Source: Lachnospiraceae bacterium
GTDB lineage: Bacteria; Bacillota; Clostridia; Lachnospirales; Lachnospiraceae
Reading direction: 5' to 3'
Length of the DNA stretch: 64,000 bases
NCBI GenBank assembly: GCA_017620255.1
Contig: JAFZQU010000019.1
Coordinates: 62,001 to 126,000, forward strand
Shown: positions 35,075-43,553 of the stretch, piece after piece
How positions within the stretch are numbered: the stretch's first letter is position 1
How the letters are laid out: each line of letters opens with the position of its first letter
Made by a program: the position numbers and the translations under genes
Notes under the pieces: model-generated
Told to the model about the DNA's origin: nothing
The model's input: only the letters and a program-made list of their open reading frames with translations
Databases searched by the model: none

Positions 35075-35135
35075 AAGCGCCTCCCACGGTCAAAATTGCA
35101 GTGGAACCAAACATCCCTGCGGTTAATATTTTACC

Positions 35136-37205
35136 TTATCTTCCCTTTGCAAGCAACGGCTGATTGAGTGCATCAAGCCCCGGCAGAACAAACAATCCGT
35201 CGCGGATGATGGCCGTTTCATTGCCGTTTTCATCCACTGCGTAGATCCCCGCCAGTTCATCGTAAGGGATCGTGATATCGGTATGGCAGTGGAAGTATGC
35301 TTCCTTCGGATTGTCTTTGCGTTTGATCGTGATCTCGTTGTCACGCGCGACGATCTGTTTGCCGTCCGGATTGAACGTCTCCAGATCCTCGTCATAGCTG
35401 TAGCAGGTATCACCGACGGCAAAGTGCGGGCCGGTCTTCTCTGCGATCAGGATGTCGAGCCGGTCAAAAATGCCGAAATCCTTGGCCATCCGGTAAGCCG
35501 TCGTGTTCGTCCCGATGGCAAACTCGCCAAGCGGCAGCATGTCATGATGGAACATCACATTATCCTTGATGTATTTGCGGTTCTCCTCTTCCGTTTCAAA
35601 GTTGCCGCAGGTATAATCCGCGATGCAACCGTCCTTGAACGTGATGGAAAGATCCGTATATTTGAGCCCCGCCAGATACACTTCCGTTACATGCAATACG
35701 CCGTTCGTGCCGGTCAGTTTCGGACTCGTGAACACTTCGCCGACGGGGATGTTCACATCCGCCACACAGTTTTCAAAGATCGTTTCCTTCGCGGGATCTT
35801 TCAGTTCATAGAGTGCGACCGTGATGTCCGTGTGATTTTTCCCGCTGCCCACAACATGCACGTACCTGGCTTTGTCGAGCGTGTCGATGATGATCTGCTG
35901 CATGTGCTCGTAGAGCTTGTAATCGAGCGTATTGACCACTACGGTCTGTTCGAAGATCTTCTCAAAATCCTTGCCGATCGCGGGAACCGGGAACGAGATG
36001 ATCGTGAAGCTCCGCTCGCTGCCGATGATGTATTCGTTGATCAGGCGCCCGCTCTCATCCGCGTATTCCACGGACAGTTTCTGCTGCTTTGCATCCAGCC
36101 GCAGGGCTTCCTTTTTAAACACGGGATCAAACGGCTCCTCACCGAACGTCTCGATGACGGCCGGGCCCGCATGATGGTTCGCGAGTGATCTTCGTTCCTC
36201 GAAAGCCGCCTTCAGCACGCTGACTTTGCGGTTCACGAAGTCCTTGTCAAGGAAGAGCGCCGCATCTTCCTTATGGTCAAAATCATACTGCCTGTTGGGC
36301 GACGTGCTCCCAACGCCTGCCCGGTATCCGGCAACGCGGATGACCGACAGGGTCGGATTCCTGCGGACCGTGACTTTCAGGCCCATCTTTTCAAAGAGCG
36401 GGACGGACTGTAAAACCATGCGCTCAAGACCCAGCGGATACCGTACTTCCGCGGTCTCCTTTTTGGAAAGATCCTTGCCCGCGTTGACAAAGCCGATCCG
36501 GTAGCCTTCCGTATAGACGCTCGCAAGTCTTGCAACCTCTTCTTCGGGCATCTTTGCAAACAGTTTCGCGAGCCCCAGCTCGTTTTCCGAAACATAATCG
36601 CCGTAGTAGTAGAGATAGCGGAGATCGCCAAGGTCGTTATCCTTTATGATCTGTAAGGGAAAATCATACGCCGGGTCGATCTGCTGCGATAAACGGTTTG
36701 GGATCAGAATGTCGCAGTTGTCGCTCTCGAACCAGTAGATCGTCTTCTTCAGTTCTTCCGCCTTCGGTACGCCCGCATCACTCAGTGCGAACTGGTCGTA
36801 GATCTCGATGAACAGTTCCAGGAACAGCACGATGACGGAAAGATCCTTCTCAAACACATACGGGATCAGCCCGCGGATCTCGGTATAGAGGAAGCAGAGA
36901 ATCTGTCCGTAATCAGCCGCATAACCTGCCTTTTCGAAAAACGAAACCGCGTAAGTGGGATTTGCAAAACTCTGTCCGTAATTCCCGGGCAGGATGTCTT
37001 CGTACAGGGTGTGATTTTGCCTCTGTAATTCCGCAAGATCCATCCTGTAAAGCGAGCCGTCAGCGACTGTTTCGTAAGTCTCATTCAGCAGCCCGATAAA
37101 CGATGCAACCTTTGAAAAATAAGTTGCAAACGGTGCCTCCGTTTTCTGTTCTGTCAGGATCTCGCTGATCCTGTCCGTGGAAAGCCTGTAGCGTTCCATA
37201 ACCAT
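35136..37205 (-). CDS. M29-type aminopeptidase with long N-terminal extension
   Basis: 689 residues, start ATG at 37205 behind AAGGAGG. The C-terminal ~380 residues carry the metal ligands of the M29 metallo-aminopeptidases (AmpS/PepS): Glu in IPVGEVFTSP, Glu in LGEFAIGTNT, His in KTGPHFAVGDT, and His/Asp in HTDITIPYDE. PepS enzymes are about 410 residues; here another ~290 helical residues precede the catalytic part, with no signal peptide. It is cytoplasmic and probably releases N-terminal amino acids from peptides. It follows the small membrane protein by 15 bases, and pyrE before it. Confidence 0.8.
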   Translation of the reverse strand: MVMERYRLSTDRISEILTEQKTEAPFATYFSKVASFIGLLNETYETVADGSLYRMDLAELQRQNHTLYEDILPGNYGQSFANPTYAVSFFEKAGYAADYGQILCFLYTEIRGLIPYVFEKDLSVIVLFLELFIEIYDQFALSDAGVPKAEELKKTIYWFESDNCDILIPNRLSQQIDPAYDFPLQIIKDNDLGDLRYLYYYGDYVSENELGLAKLFAKMPEEEVARLASVYTEGYRIGFVNAGKDLSKKETAEVRYPLGLERMVLQSVPLFEKMGLKVTVRRNPTLSVIRVAGYRAGVGSTSPNRQYDFDHKEDAALFLDKDFVNRKVSVLKAAFEERRSLANHHAGPAVIETFGEEPFDPVFKKEALRLDAKQQKLSVEYADESGRLINEYIIGSERSFTIISFPVPAIGKDFEKIFEQTVVVNTLDYKLYEHMQQIIIDTLDKARYVHVVGSGKNHTDITVALYELKDPAKETIFENCVADVNIPVGEVFTSPKLTGTNGVLHVTEVYLAGLKYTDLSITFKDGCIADYTCGNFETEEENRKYIKDNVMFHHDMLPLGEFAIGTNTTAYRMAKDFGIFDRLDILIAEKTGPHFAVGDTCYSYDEDLETFNPDGKQIVARDNEITIKRKDNPKEAYFHCHTDITIPYDELAGIYAVDENGNETAIIRDGLFVLPGLDALNQPLLAKGR

Positions 37206-37220
37206 TTCTTATCCTCCTTA

Positions 37221-37559
37221 TCAAAACACCATTCCGCTAAACACCAGCAGTCCCCAGAGCAGGAACAGCACGATGTTTACGATCAGTGCGATCCTCGGTA
37301 CCCAGATGAAAATGTCGCGTTCCTTCAGACTGATCGAAGCCGCAACGATGCCGATGATGTTCCCGATGGCTGCAAACATGCCGACGCCGCCGAGTTTCCC
37401 GGGCACCTCCCCGCGATGCGTGAACGAAAAGATGATGCATGAGATCATCGCAAGCAGGGAAACGACCGCGATCACACAGGACAAAACGCCGTTCTCGGAC
37501 TGGTGCTTCGTTGTGAACATGAAGCTCTTTTTCTTTTTGATCTTCTTGGGTTTTGGCAT
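37221..37559 (-). CDS. small membrane protein, possibly DUF6142
   Basis: 112 residues with a very basic start (MPKPKKIKKKKS) and three hydrophobic helices (about 25-48, 58-78, 87-110). The layout fits small clostridial proteins of DUF6142, an assignment from memory only. Its ATG directly follows the pyrE stop codon, so translation is coupled. Function unknown. Confidence 0.6.
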   Translation of the reverse strand: MPKPKKIKKKKSFMFTTKHQSENGVLSCVIAVVSLLAMISCIIFSFTHRGEVPGKLGGVGMFAAIGNIIGIVAASISLKERDIFIWVPRIALIVNIVLFLLWGLLVFSGMVF

Positions 37560-38237
37560 TTATTTGACTCCGTATGTCCGGTAATACGCATCGATCGCGG
37601 CTTTGATCTCATCGTCGATCACTACCTTCCCGTTTACGGGCTTGTTGTAAAGTGCCTCCACGACTTCATCCATGGTCACGATCGCGGATGTCGGAAAACC
37701 GTACGTTTCCCGCACTTCATCAAGCGCGCACATGTTGCCGGACTGCCCGACTTCCATGCGGTTCAGGGACACCATCAGGCCCGTGATCGTAACATCCGCC
37801 TGCGCCCTGACGATCGGCACGGTCTCCTCCATGGATTTACCGGAAGTCGTCACGTCCTCGATCATCATGACCCGGTCGCCGTCTTTCAGTTTGGACCCGA
37901 GCAAAATGCCCGTGTCGCCGTGGTCTTTCACTTCCTTACGGTTGCTGCAGTAGCGGATCTCCTTGCCGTAGAGCTCGCTGATCGCCATGGTCGTTGCGAC
38001 CGAGAGCGGAATGCCCTTGTAAGCCGGTCCGAACAGTACGTCAAAATCAAGCCCGAACGTATCATGGATCGCCCGCGCATAAAAGCCCGCCAGTTTCCGA
38101 AGCTGGCTGCCCGTCACATAGGCGCCCGCGTTCATAAAAAAAGGGGATTTACGACCACTCTTGAGTGTAAACTCCCCGAATTTCAACACATTTGCCTCTA
38201 CCATGAAAGCAATGAATTCCTGTTTGTATTGTTCCAT
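37560..38237 (-). CDS. pyrE: orotate phosphoribosyltransferase
   Basis: Pyrimidine synthesis: orotate plus PRPP to OMP. 225 residues from the ATG at 38237, chosen for GAGG 8 bases before it. FTLKSGRKSPFFMNAG at the N terminus, GPAYKGIPL and the PRPP-binding loop VMMIEDVTTSGKS are diagnostic. pyrF, the next enzyme in the pathway, is 11 kb away at 49086. Expressed from the promoter at 38276-38304, divergent from metN. Confidence 0.95.
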   Translation of the reverse strand: MEQYKQEFIAFMVEANVLKFGEFTLKSGRKSPFFMNAGAYVTGSQLRKLAGFYARAIHDTFGLDFDVLFGPAYKGIPLSVATTMAISELYGKEIRYCSNRKEVKDHGDTGILLGSKLKDGDRVMMIEDVTTSGKSMEETVPIVRAQADVTITGLMVSLNRMEVGQSGNMCALDEVRETYGFPTSAIVTMDEVVEALYNKPVNGKVVIDDEIKAAIDAYYRTYGVK

Positions 38238-38275
38238 TTTTTCTGCCTCTTTCCGTGTTCGATACACACATGACT

Positions 38276-38304
38276 AGTCTATCATAAATACGGGTATGCT
38301 TCAA
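38276..38304 (-). promoter_or_regulatory. promoter of pyrE
   Basis: Minus strand -35 TTGAAG (38299-38304), 17 bases, -10 TAGACT (38276-38281), about 40 bases before the pyrE ATG. Confidence 0.55.
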
Positions 38305-38350
38305 CGATGAATACACGGATCTGCGTAAACCTTTTCATGCCCGTTCTTAG

Positions 38351-38380
38351 TTGACAAAGTCTCTGTCACGGTGCGATAAT
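38351..38380 (+). promoter_or_regulatory. sigma-A promoter of metNIQ
   Basis: -35 TTGACA (38351-38356), 18 bases, -10 GATAAT (38375-38380). The start point near 38387 leaves only ~25 leader bases, too few for a SAM riboswitch. Confidence 0.7.
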
Positions 38381-38411
38381 GGAAAAAGTATTTTATTAAG
38401 GAAGTCTTGTT

Positions 38412-39428
38412 TTGATCGAACTTGTCAATGTTTCGAAAACATTTAATACAGATGACGGAGAACTCGAGGCGGTCAGGAACGTATCCCTGCATATCAACAA
38501 AGGGGATATCTACGGGATCATCGGTTTATCGGGCGCCGGCAAATCCACGCTTGTGCGCTGCATCAACTTTTTAGAGGTCCCGACCGGGGGTGAAGTGAAA
38601 TTTCAGGGCGTGCCGCTCTCTTCTCTTTCCCATAAGGAACTGCTCTTGAAGCGCAGATCGATCTCCATGATCTTTCAGGGATTCAATCTGCTCTCACAGC
38701 GCAACGTTCTGAAGAATGTCTGCTATCCGCTTGAGATCGCGGGCGTTCCGAAGGCCGAAGCCGAGAAAAAAGCCGTTTCCTTATTAAAGATCGTGGGACT
38801 CGATGACCGTCTGAAGGCTTTTCCTGCCCAGTTATCGGGCGGACAGAAGCAGCGTGTCGCGATCGCGCGTGCACTTGCCACGGACCCGGAAGTCCTGCTC
38901 TGCGACGAGGCGACCTCGGCGCTCGACCCGAATACCACCCGGGCGATCCTTGATCTTCTCAAAGAGATCAACGAGACCATGGGCGTGACGATCGTCGTGA
39001 TCACGCACGAAATGAAAGTCGTTGAAAAGATCTGCAACCGCGTTGCGGTACTCGACCACGGCGTGGTCGCTGAAGAGGGACTGGTCAGTGATATCTTCAC
39101 TGCGCCGAAGTCCGATATCGCACGGGAGCTGATCTTACCTAAATCCGCGGCAGTTGCGGAAGTGAAGAACGGAAAGATGATCCGCGTCATCTTTGACGGC
39201 CAGGAAAGCGATGAACCGTTCATTTCCAACATGTCCATCCAGTGTTCCGCCGCAGTCTGTATCATGGGCGCCAACACGGAAGACATCGGCGGCAAAGCTT
39301 ACGGACAGATCCTGCTGCGCCTGCCGGATGACCCCTCCGCGGAAGCCCGTATCATGCGGTACATGCAGGATCATGGCACTAAGTATGAAGAGGTTACCAC
39401 ACCTGCTGTAGAGGAGGTGATGTCATGA
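38412..39428 (+). CDS. metN: methionine ABC transporter ATP-binding protein MetN
   Basis: Energises D/L-methionine import. 338 residues; the start is a TTG (38412) behind AAGGAAG, giving the family opening MIELVNVSKTF. Walker A GLSGAGKST, signature LSGGQKQRVAIARAL and Walker B VLLCDEATSALD are intact. The C-terminal ~75 residues are the NIL regulatory domain that senses methionine. It overlaps metI by 4 bases. The TTG start may limit its translation. Confidence 0.95.
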   Translation: MIELVNVSKTFNTDDGELEAVRNVSLHINKGDIYGIIGLSGAGKSTLVRCINFLEVPTGGEVKFQGVPLSSLSHKELLLKRRSISMIFQGFNLLSQRNVLKNVCYPLEIAGVPKAEAEKKAVSLLKIVGLDDRLKAFPAQLSGGQKQRVAIARALATDPEVLLCDEATSALDPNTTRAILDLLKEINETMGVTIVVITHEMKVVEKICNRVAVLDHGVVAEEGLVSDIFTAPKSDIARELILPKSAAVAEVKNGKMIRVIFDGQESDEPFISNMSIQCSAAVCIMGANTEDIGGKAYGQILLRLPDDPSAEARIMRYMQDHGTKYEEVTTPAVEEVMS

Positions 39429-40114
39429 CCGGCTTTCTGCAGTCCTGTTTTGGCAACGGAATGCTTGGCACTTACGGACTTGCCGTCGTCTCCACACTGA
39501 AGGTAACGCTGATCAGCTTTGCGGTCTCCTATCTGCTCGGACTCCCCTTGGGTGTCCTGCTCTACGGAACCGCTTCGGACGGGATCTTCCCGAATAAACC
39601 GCTGAGTACGGTGCTTGACGTGATCGTCAACATCATCCGCTCGATCCCGTTCATCATTCTGCTCGTCATGATACAGCCGCTTGCTAAGATCGTGGTGGGC
39701 ACGAAGATCGGTGATAATGCTTTTATCTTCTACCTGATCGTTGCCTCGTTCCCCTATGTGGCGCGTATGATCGAATCTTCCCTTCGGGAAGTCGACCGCG
39801 GCGTGATCGAAGCCGCACAGTCCATGGGTTCGAACAATTGGCAGATCGTAACCAAAGTCATTATCCCCGAAGCGAAACCTTCCCTGATCATCGGTGCGGC
39901 GATCGCGATCACCACGATCCTCGGTTACACACCGATGGCCTACCTCATCGCAGGAAGCGGCTTGCTCGGACAGCTTGCGATCCAATACGGTCTCTACCGG
40001 TTTGATTCAAAGATCATGTACATTTCGTCACTGCTCCTGATCATCCTGGTACAGATCATGCAGGTTGTGTTCAACTATTTTGCCAAGAAGACGGATAAAC
40101 GGATCCGCAACTGA
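39425..40114 (+). CDS. metI: methionine ABC transporter permease MetI
   Basis: 229 residues, five predicted membrane helices. The ATPase-contact loop reads FPYVARMIESSLREVDRGVIEAAQSMGSN-like (EAA motif), and NIIRSIPFIILLV precedes it, both standard for MetI. Coupled to metN by the ATGA overlap; metQ follows after 82 bases. Confidence 0.95.
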   Translation: MTGFLQSCFGNGMLGTYGLAVVSTLKVTLISFAVSYLLGLPLGVLLYGTASDGIFPNKPLSTVLDVIVNIIRSIPFIILLVMIQPLAKIVVGTKIGDNAFIFYLIVASFPYVARMIESSLREVDRGVIEAAQSMGSNNWQIVTKVIIPEAKPSLIIGAAIAITTILGYTPMAYLIAGSGLLGQLAIQYGLYRFDSKIMYISSLLLIILVQIMQVVFNYFAKKTDKRIRN

Positions 40115-40196
40115 TCAATATGCCGGTTTATGCCGTAAGGCATATAACTTATAAACAAAAAACAAACCACGAATAATGGTATCAGGAGGAAAAAAG

Positions 40197-41006
40197 ATGA
40201 GAAAAAAGATTTTGGCAACCCTTGTTGTTGCTGCCACAGTTCTGGCGCTGGCAGGCTGCGGAAATTCTTCCGCTGCTGACAACACCATCACGGTCGCTGC
40301 ATCCAGCGCACCGCACGCGGAGATCCTGGAACAGTGCGTTCCGGTCCTTGCAGATCAGGGCATCACGCTTGAGATCAAGGTAATGGACGACTACATCATT
40401 CCGAACACTTCCACGGAAAGCGGAGATGTAGATGCGAACTATTTCCAGCATCAGCCGTATCTGGATGATTTTAACGCAAGCAACGGTACACACCTTGTAA
40501 CGGTTACACGCGTTCACTACGAGCCCTACGGCATCTACGCAGGAACCTGCGATTCTCTGGACGCTCTGCCTGACGGCGCTTCCATCGCAGTGCCGAACGA
40601 CACGACCAACGAAGCCCGCGCGCTTCTGCTTCTGCAGGACAACGGCATCATCAAGTTAAAAGACGGCGTCGGCCTGACAGCAACCAAGAATGATATTACG
40701 GAGAATCCGAAGAATGTCGATATCCTGGAAATGGAAGCAGCACTCCTTCCGGCTCAGCTTGACGAAGTGGCTGTTGCAGTCATCAACGGTAACTACGCGA
40801 TCGATGCAGGCTTAAAGGTTTCCGAAGCACTGGCTGCAGAGAAGGCTGATTCCGAAGCAGCACAGACCTACGCAAACATCCTGGTCGTAAAAGAAGGCAA
40901 CGAAAACCTGCCGAAGATCCAGGCCCTTTCCAAGGCTCTGACATCCGACGCGATCCGCGACTACATCAACAACACATACGATGGTGCGGTGGTACCGATC
41001 TTCTAA
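40197..41006 (+). CDS. metQ: methionine-binding lipoprotein MetQ
   Basis: Substrate-binding component (NlpA family). ATG at 40197 is chosen for AGGAGG 7 bases upstream. Signal peptide MRKKILATLVVAATVLALAG ends at a lipobox LAGC, so the mature protein is lipid-anchored outside. IPNTSTESGDVDANYFQHQPYLDDF and VAVINGNYAIDAGL match methionine-binding NlpA proteins. 269 residues. Followed by a strong terminator at 41024-41060. Confidence 0.95.
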   Translation: MRKKILATLVVAATVLALAGCGNSSAADNTITVAASSAPHAEILEQCVPVLADQGITLEIKVMDDYIIPNTSTESGDVDANYFQHQPYLDDFNASNGTHLVTVTRVHYEPYGIYAGTCDSLDALPDGASIAVPNDTTNEARALLLLQDNGIIKLKDGVGLTATKNDITENPKNVDILEMEAALLPAQLDEVAVAVINGNYAIDAGLKVSEALAAEKADSEAAQTYANILVVKEGNENLPKIQALSKALTSDAIRDYINNTYDGAVVPIF

Positions 41007-41023
41007 GTTCATGCAAAAATGCA

Positions 41024-41060
41024 CCCCCTGCGAGCCATTGCTCACAGGGGGATTTTTTTT
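41024..41060 (+). terminator. intrinsic terminator of metNIQ
   Basis: CCCCCTG (41024-41030) pairs with CAGGGGG (41045-41051), extended inward by GAGC/GCTC, followed by eight Ts. Confidence 0.9.
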
Positions 41061-41115
41061 GTAAGCTGTATTTTCATTTCTGTATATTTCCGTTTATTTC
41101 TGTGTGCTTCATTTT

Positions 41116-41463
41116 CACCCTGATGGTTCATTTTCTCTTTTCAGGGTGCATTCTCTTTTTCCGCTTTAGAGCATTTTTCACCCTGACAGGCCATTCTCTC
41201 CTCCCAGGGTGCATTCTCTTTTTCCGCTTTAGAGCATTTTTCACCCTGACAGGCCATTCTCTCCTCCCAGGGTGCATTCTCTTTTTCCGCTTTAGAGCAT
41301 TTTTCACCCCGGCAGGCCATTTTCTCCTCCCAGGGTGCATTCTCTTTTTTCGCTCCGGATTAAATTTCACCCCGGCAGGCCATTCTCGCCTCCCGGGGTG
41401 CATTCTCTTTTTTCGCTCCGGATAAAATTTCACCCCGGCAGGACATTCTCGCCTCCCGGGGTG
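41116..41463 (-). repeat. six exact 63-bp tandem units, each with an inverted-repeat hairpin and compensatory arm changes
   Basis: Left arms start at 41116, 41179, 41242, 41305, 41368 and 41431: exactly 63 bp apart. Right arms start 26 bases later in every unit. Units 1-3 have CACCCTG/CAGGGTG, units 5-6 CACCCCG/CGGGGTG, and unit 4 the intermediate CACCCCG/CAGGGTG. On the minus strand unit 4 is a G.U wobble; on the plus strand it is a C.A mismatch. The minus-strand hairpin continues through an AGG/CCT or AGGC/GCCT inner stem to a GAGAATG loop. The linker of later units contains GGAGCGAAAAAAGAGAA. The array fills the gap between the metQ terminator and the convergent DUF4097 gene. The minus strand is open as a 114-codon frame of 21-residue basic repeats starting MHPGRREWP; I do not call it a gene. 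Confidence 0.9.
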
Positions 41464-41495
41464 CATTTTCACTTCACGCGCCTAATAATCACTGC

Positions 41496-42446
41496 TTAGT
41501 TCAGCCGGATGTCGATATCGCCGCTGGTTGTGGAGACTGTGATCTTGTTCGCACAGCCCTCATCGCGGATATAATGCTCATCCTTCTCGTCTCCGTTTAT
41601 CTCGATGTCTCCGCTGGTGACGCTTAAGTCGTAATCATAGTCTTTCTCATTCCCGAGCAGACGCATGTCCACATCGCCGGAAGTGACTGCGCCGCGGATC
41701 TGGCTGATCTTCGAATCGATGAGATCCACATCCCCGGAGGAAAGGTCAAACGTAAACGTGTCCGATGTGACTTTCCCAAGGTTGATATCACCGGAAGTGG
41801 CTGCCAGGGACAGGTCCCCGATCGTTCCGTTCTGTACCGACATATCACCGGAGGATGTTTTCACATATAAGGTGTTCATGTTCACGCCATCCACTTCCAG
41901 ATCGCCGGAAGTCCCCTGCAGGTTCAATCTCCCGCCGTCAAAATCACGCAGTGCCACATCCCCTGAGCTGAGCGTGATCCTGCCGGATACCGCAACTTTA
42001 TCGACTACAATGTCCCCGGAGGTCGCATCGACCGTCAGCTGATACTCTTTGCTGTCTTTGGGAACCGTCAGTATAAAACGTTCTCCTTCTATATTGGAAA
42101 AGAAGGTGAATACCAGTCTGTTGTCTATGTTCTGCTTAATTCTGACTTCGCTGCCGCTCTGCTTCACTTCCGGTTCACGGTCTTCCGGTGTCCGGTATGT
42201 CAGGCTGTAGGAATCACCTGTCTTGATCATGATATCAGCGGAAGATACATCGAGCACGATCGAGTCAAACGCATCCAGACTGACGGTCTTCTCCTGCATA
42301 TTGGTATTCTCGTAATACTTCATGTTGTTCAGGTCGAGTCCCCAGGTTGCTTTCCCGCCAAAACGAAGGCCCAGGATCGCCAGCAGGATCCCCACCGGCA
42401 ACATGCAAAGTGCAACAAGTAAAATGATCTTTTCTGTTTTGCTCAT
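41496..42446 (-). CDS. DUF4097 family beta-helix membrane protein
   Basis: 316 residues: one N-terminal helix (about 8-28), then a repetitive beta structure in which TSGD or SSGD recurs about every 17-20 residues (ASSADIMI, ATSGDIVV, SSGDVALR, TSGDLEVD, SSGDMSVQ and so on), the hallmark of DUF4097/LiaG-like proteins. The ectodomain is extracytoplasmic. Last gene of the PadR-HAAS-DUF4097 operon, a recurring envelope-stress type trio in Firmicutes. The array at 41116-41463 lies immediately downstream on the same strand and could be in its 3' UTR. Confidence 0.85.
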   Translation of the reverse strand: MSKTEKIILLVALCMLPVGILLAILGLRFGGKATWGLDLNNMKYYENTNMQEKTVSLDAFDSIVLDVSSADIMIKTGDSYSLTYRTPEDREPEVKQSGSEVRIKQNIDNRLVFTFFSNIEGERFILTVPKDSKEYQLTVDATSGDIVVDKVAVSGRITLSSGDVALRDFDGGRLNLQGTSGDLEVDGVNMNTLYVKTSSGDMSVQNGTIGDLSLAATSGDINLGKVTSDTFTFDLSSGDVDLIDSKISQIRGAVTSGDVDMRLLGNEKDYDYDLSVTSGDIEINGDEKDEHYIRDEGCANKITVSTTSGDIDIRLN

Positions 42447-42470
42447 TTCTTTCTCCTCTCAAACTCTATT

Positions 42471-43040
42471 TCACGCTTTGCTCTCGGCTTTGTCCCTGCG
42501 GAACATCTTACGGAACAGCGCCCTGATCAGTGCGAACAGCCCGTATCCGAGCAGGAATCCGATACCGAGAGATGCGAGTCCGGTACCGAACACGGTCAGT
42601 TTTTGGATACCCGGTGCGATAAAGACACCCGCCAGGCAGGCAAGTCCCGCAAACACAAGCGACAGGGCCACAACCGCAAACGAGATCAGAAGTGTCAGTA
42701 CCACCACGATCATTGTGATCGCAAAAGCCAGGACTATGATCGCAAGCGGCAGGGAAACCGGCAGGGACATCACGCCCAAAACCGAAAGCCAGACAACCGT
42801 TGCATGTCCTTTGAGTGTTTTCTTCTCCGCGTAATCGTCTGCATGCTTCTGCGTGCAGTCATCCAGGATCTTCTTCGCGGCATCCTTTGCCGTTCCAAGC
42901 CGCACGGTGACATCCTCTGTCTCGTCAAATCCCATATCACTCATGAGCTCGGTGTAATATTCTACAGCGTCCTCCCGGTCTTCTTTCGGGATGTATCGCA
43001 GACGCTTGCTCAGTTCTTTGATAAAAGCATTCTTATTCAT
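42471..43040 (-). CDS. HAAS domain (DUF1700) membrane protein
   Basis: 189 residues from the ATG at 43040 (GGAGGGAG upstream). The N-terminal HAAS domain is clear: FIKELSKRLRYIPKEDREDAVEYYTELMSDMG and a second amphipathic segment. Three or four membrane helices follow, and a basic tail. HAAS proteins are encoded next to PadR-type regulators and are thought to interact with them. It overlaps the PadR gene by 8 bases. Confidence 0.85.
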   Translation of the reverse strand: MNKNAFIKELSKRLRYIPKEDREDAVEYYTELMSDMGFDETEDVTVRLGTAKDAAKKILDDCTQKHADDYAEKKTLKGHATVVWLSVLGVMSLPVSLPLAIIVLAFAITMIVVVLTLLISFAVVALSLVFAGLACLAGVFIAPGIQKLTVFGTGLASLGIGFLLGYGLFALIRALFRKMFRRDKAESKA

Positions 43041-43476
43041 CACTTTCTCCCTCCATCCCGTCAGATTCACCGGCAGCTGCGGTTTCTGCAGTCTCTGCAG
43101 TCTCTTCCGCAAGTACGGTTTCTGCAGTTACTTCCGCGTCACTTTCCGCAGAGGCGGTCTCTGCCGCGTCTCCCGCACCCAGCAGGCTGTCGATCTTATC
43201 CTTATATACATTCCATTCTTTTTCGTAAAAATCAAGCAGGCCCCGTCCCTCTTCGGTGATCGCATAGTATCTTCTGTTGCGGCCCTGGAAAGGCGCATCA
43301 TAGGTCCGAAGATGGCCGGATTTCTGCAGGCGTCTTAAGACCGGATACAGCGTGGATTCCGATATGTCCACGACCTGCTGCATTTTCTGTGTCAGCGTAT
43401 AGCCGTAGGAATCTTCCTGATCTACGATCCCAAGAACACAGGCATCAAGCAGCGGTGCTGTCAACTGGTATGTCAT
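43033..43476 (-). CDS. PadR family transcriptional regulator with acidic tail
   Basis: 147 residues. A winged helix (1-85) with LDACVLGIVDQEDSYGYTL, STLYPVLRRLQKSGHL and GRNRRYYAITEEG is typical PadR. The last ~45 residues are a Glu/Ala/Thr-rich acidic tail not part of the family core. It probably represses its own operon by binding the inverted repeat across its promoter, with release by an envelope signal (inference). Confidence 0.9.
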   Translation of the reverse strand: MTYQLTAPLLDACVLGIVDQEDSYGYTLTQKMQQVVDISESTLYPVLRRLQKSGHLRTYDAPFQGRNRRYYAITEEGRGLLDFYEKEWNVYKDKIDSLLGAGDAAETASAESDAEVTAETVLAEETAETAETAAAGESDGMEGESDE

Positions 43477-43553
43477 TCCTTTCTCCTCCTGTTTGTTCGT
43501 ACTTTCGCGCTTTTTGTACGTATCCTGTCAGGGACATCTTCCCTTCGATATAA

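Noticed and set aside
35075-35135. Purine riboswitch or PurR sites before purE
   Set aside because: The 61-base gap shows no purine-aptamer core sequences and no CGAA-type PurR boxes.
38381-38411. SAM riboswitch (S-box) before metNIQ
   Set aside because: The promoter lies only about 25 bases before the start codon, leaving no room, and no S-box motifs occur upstream.
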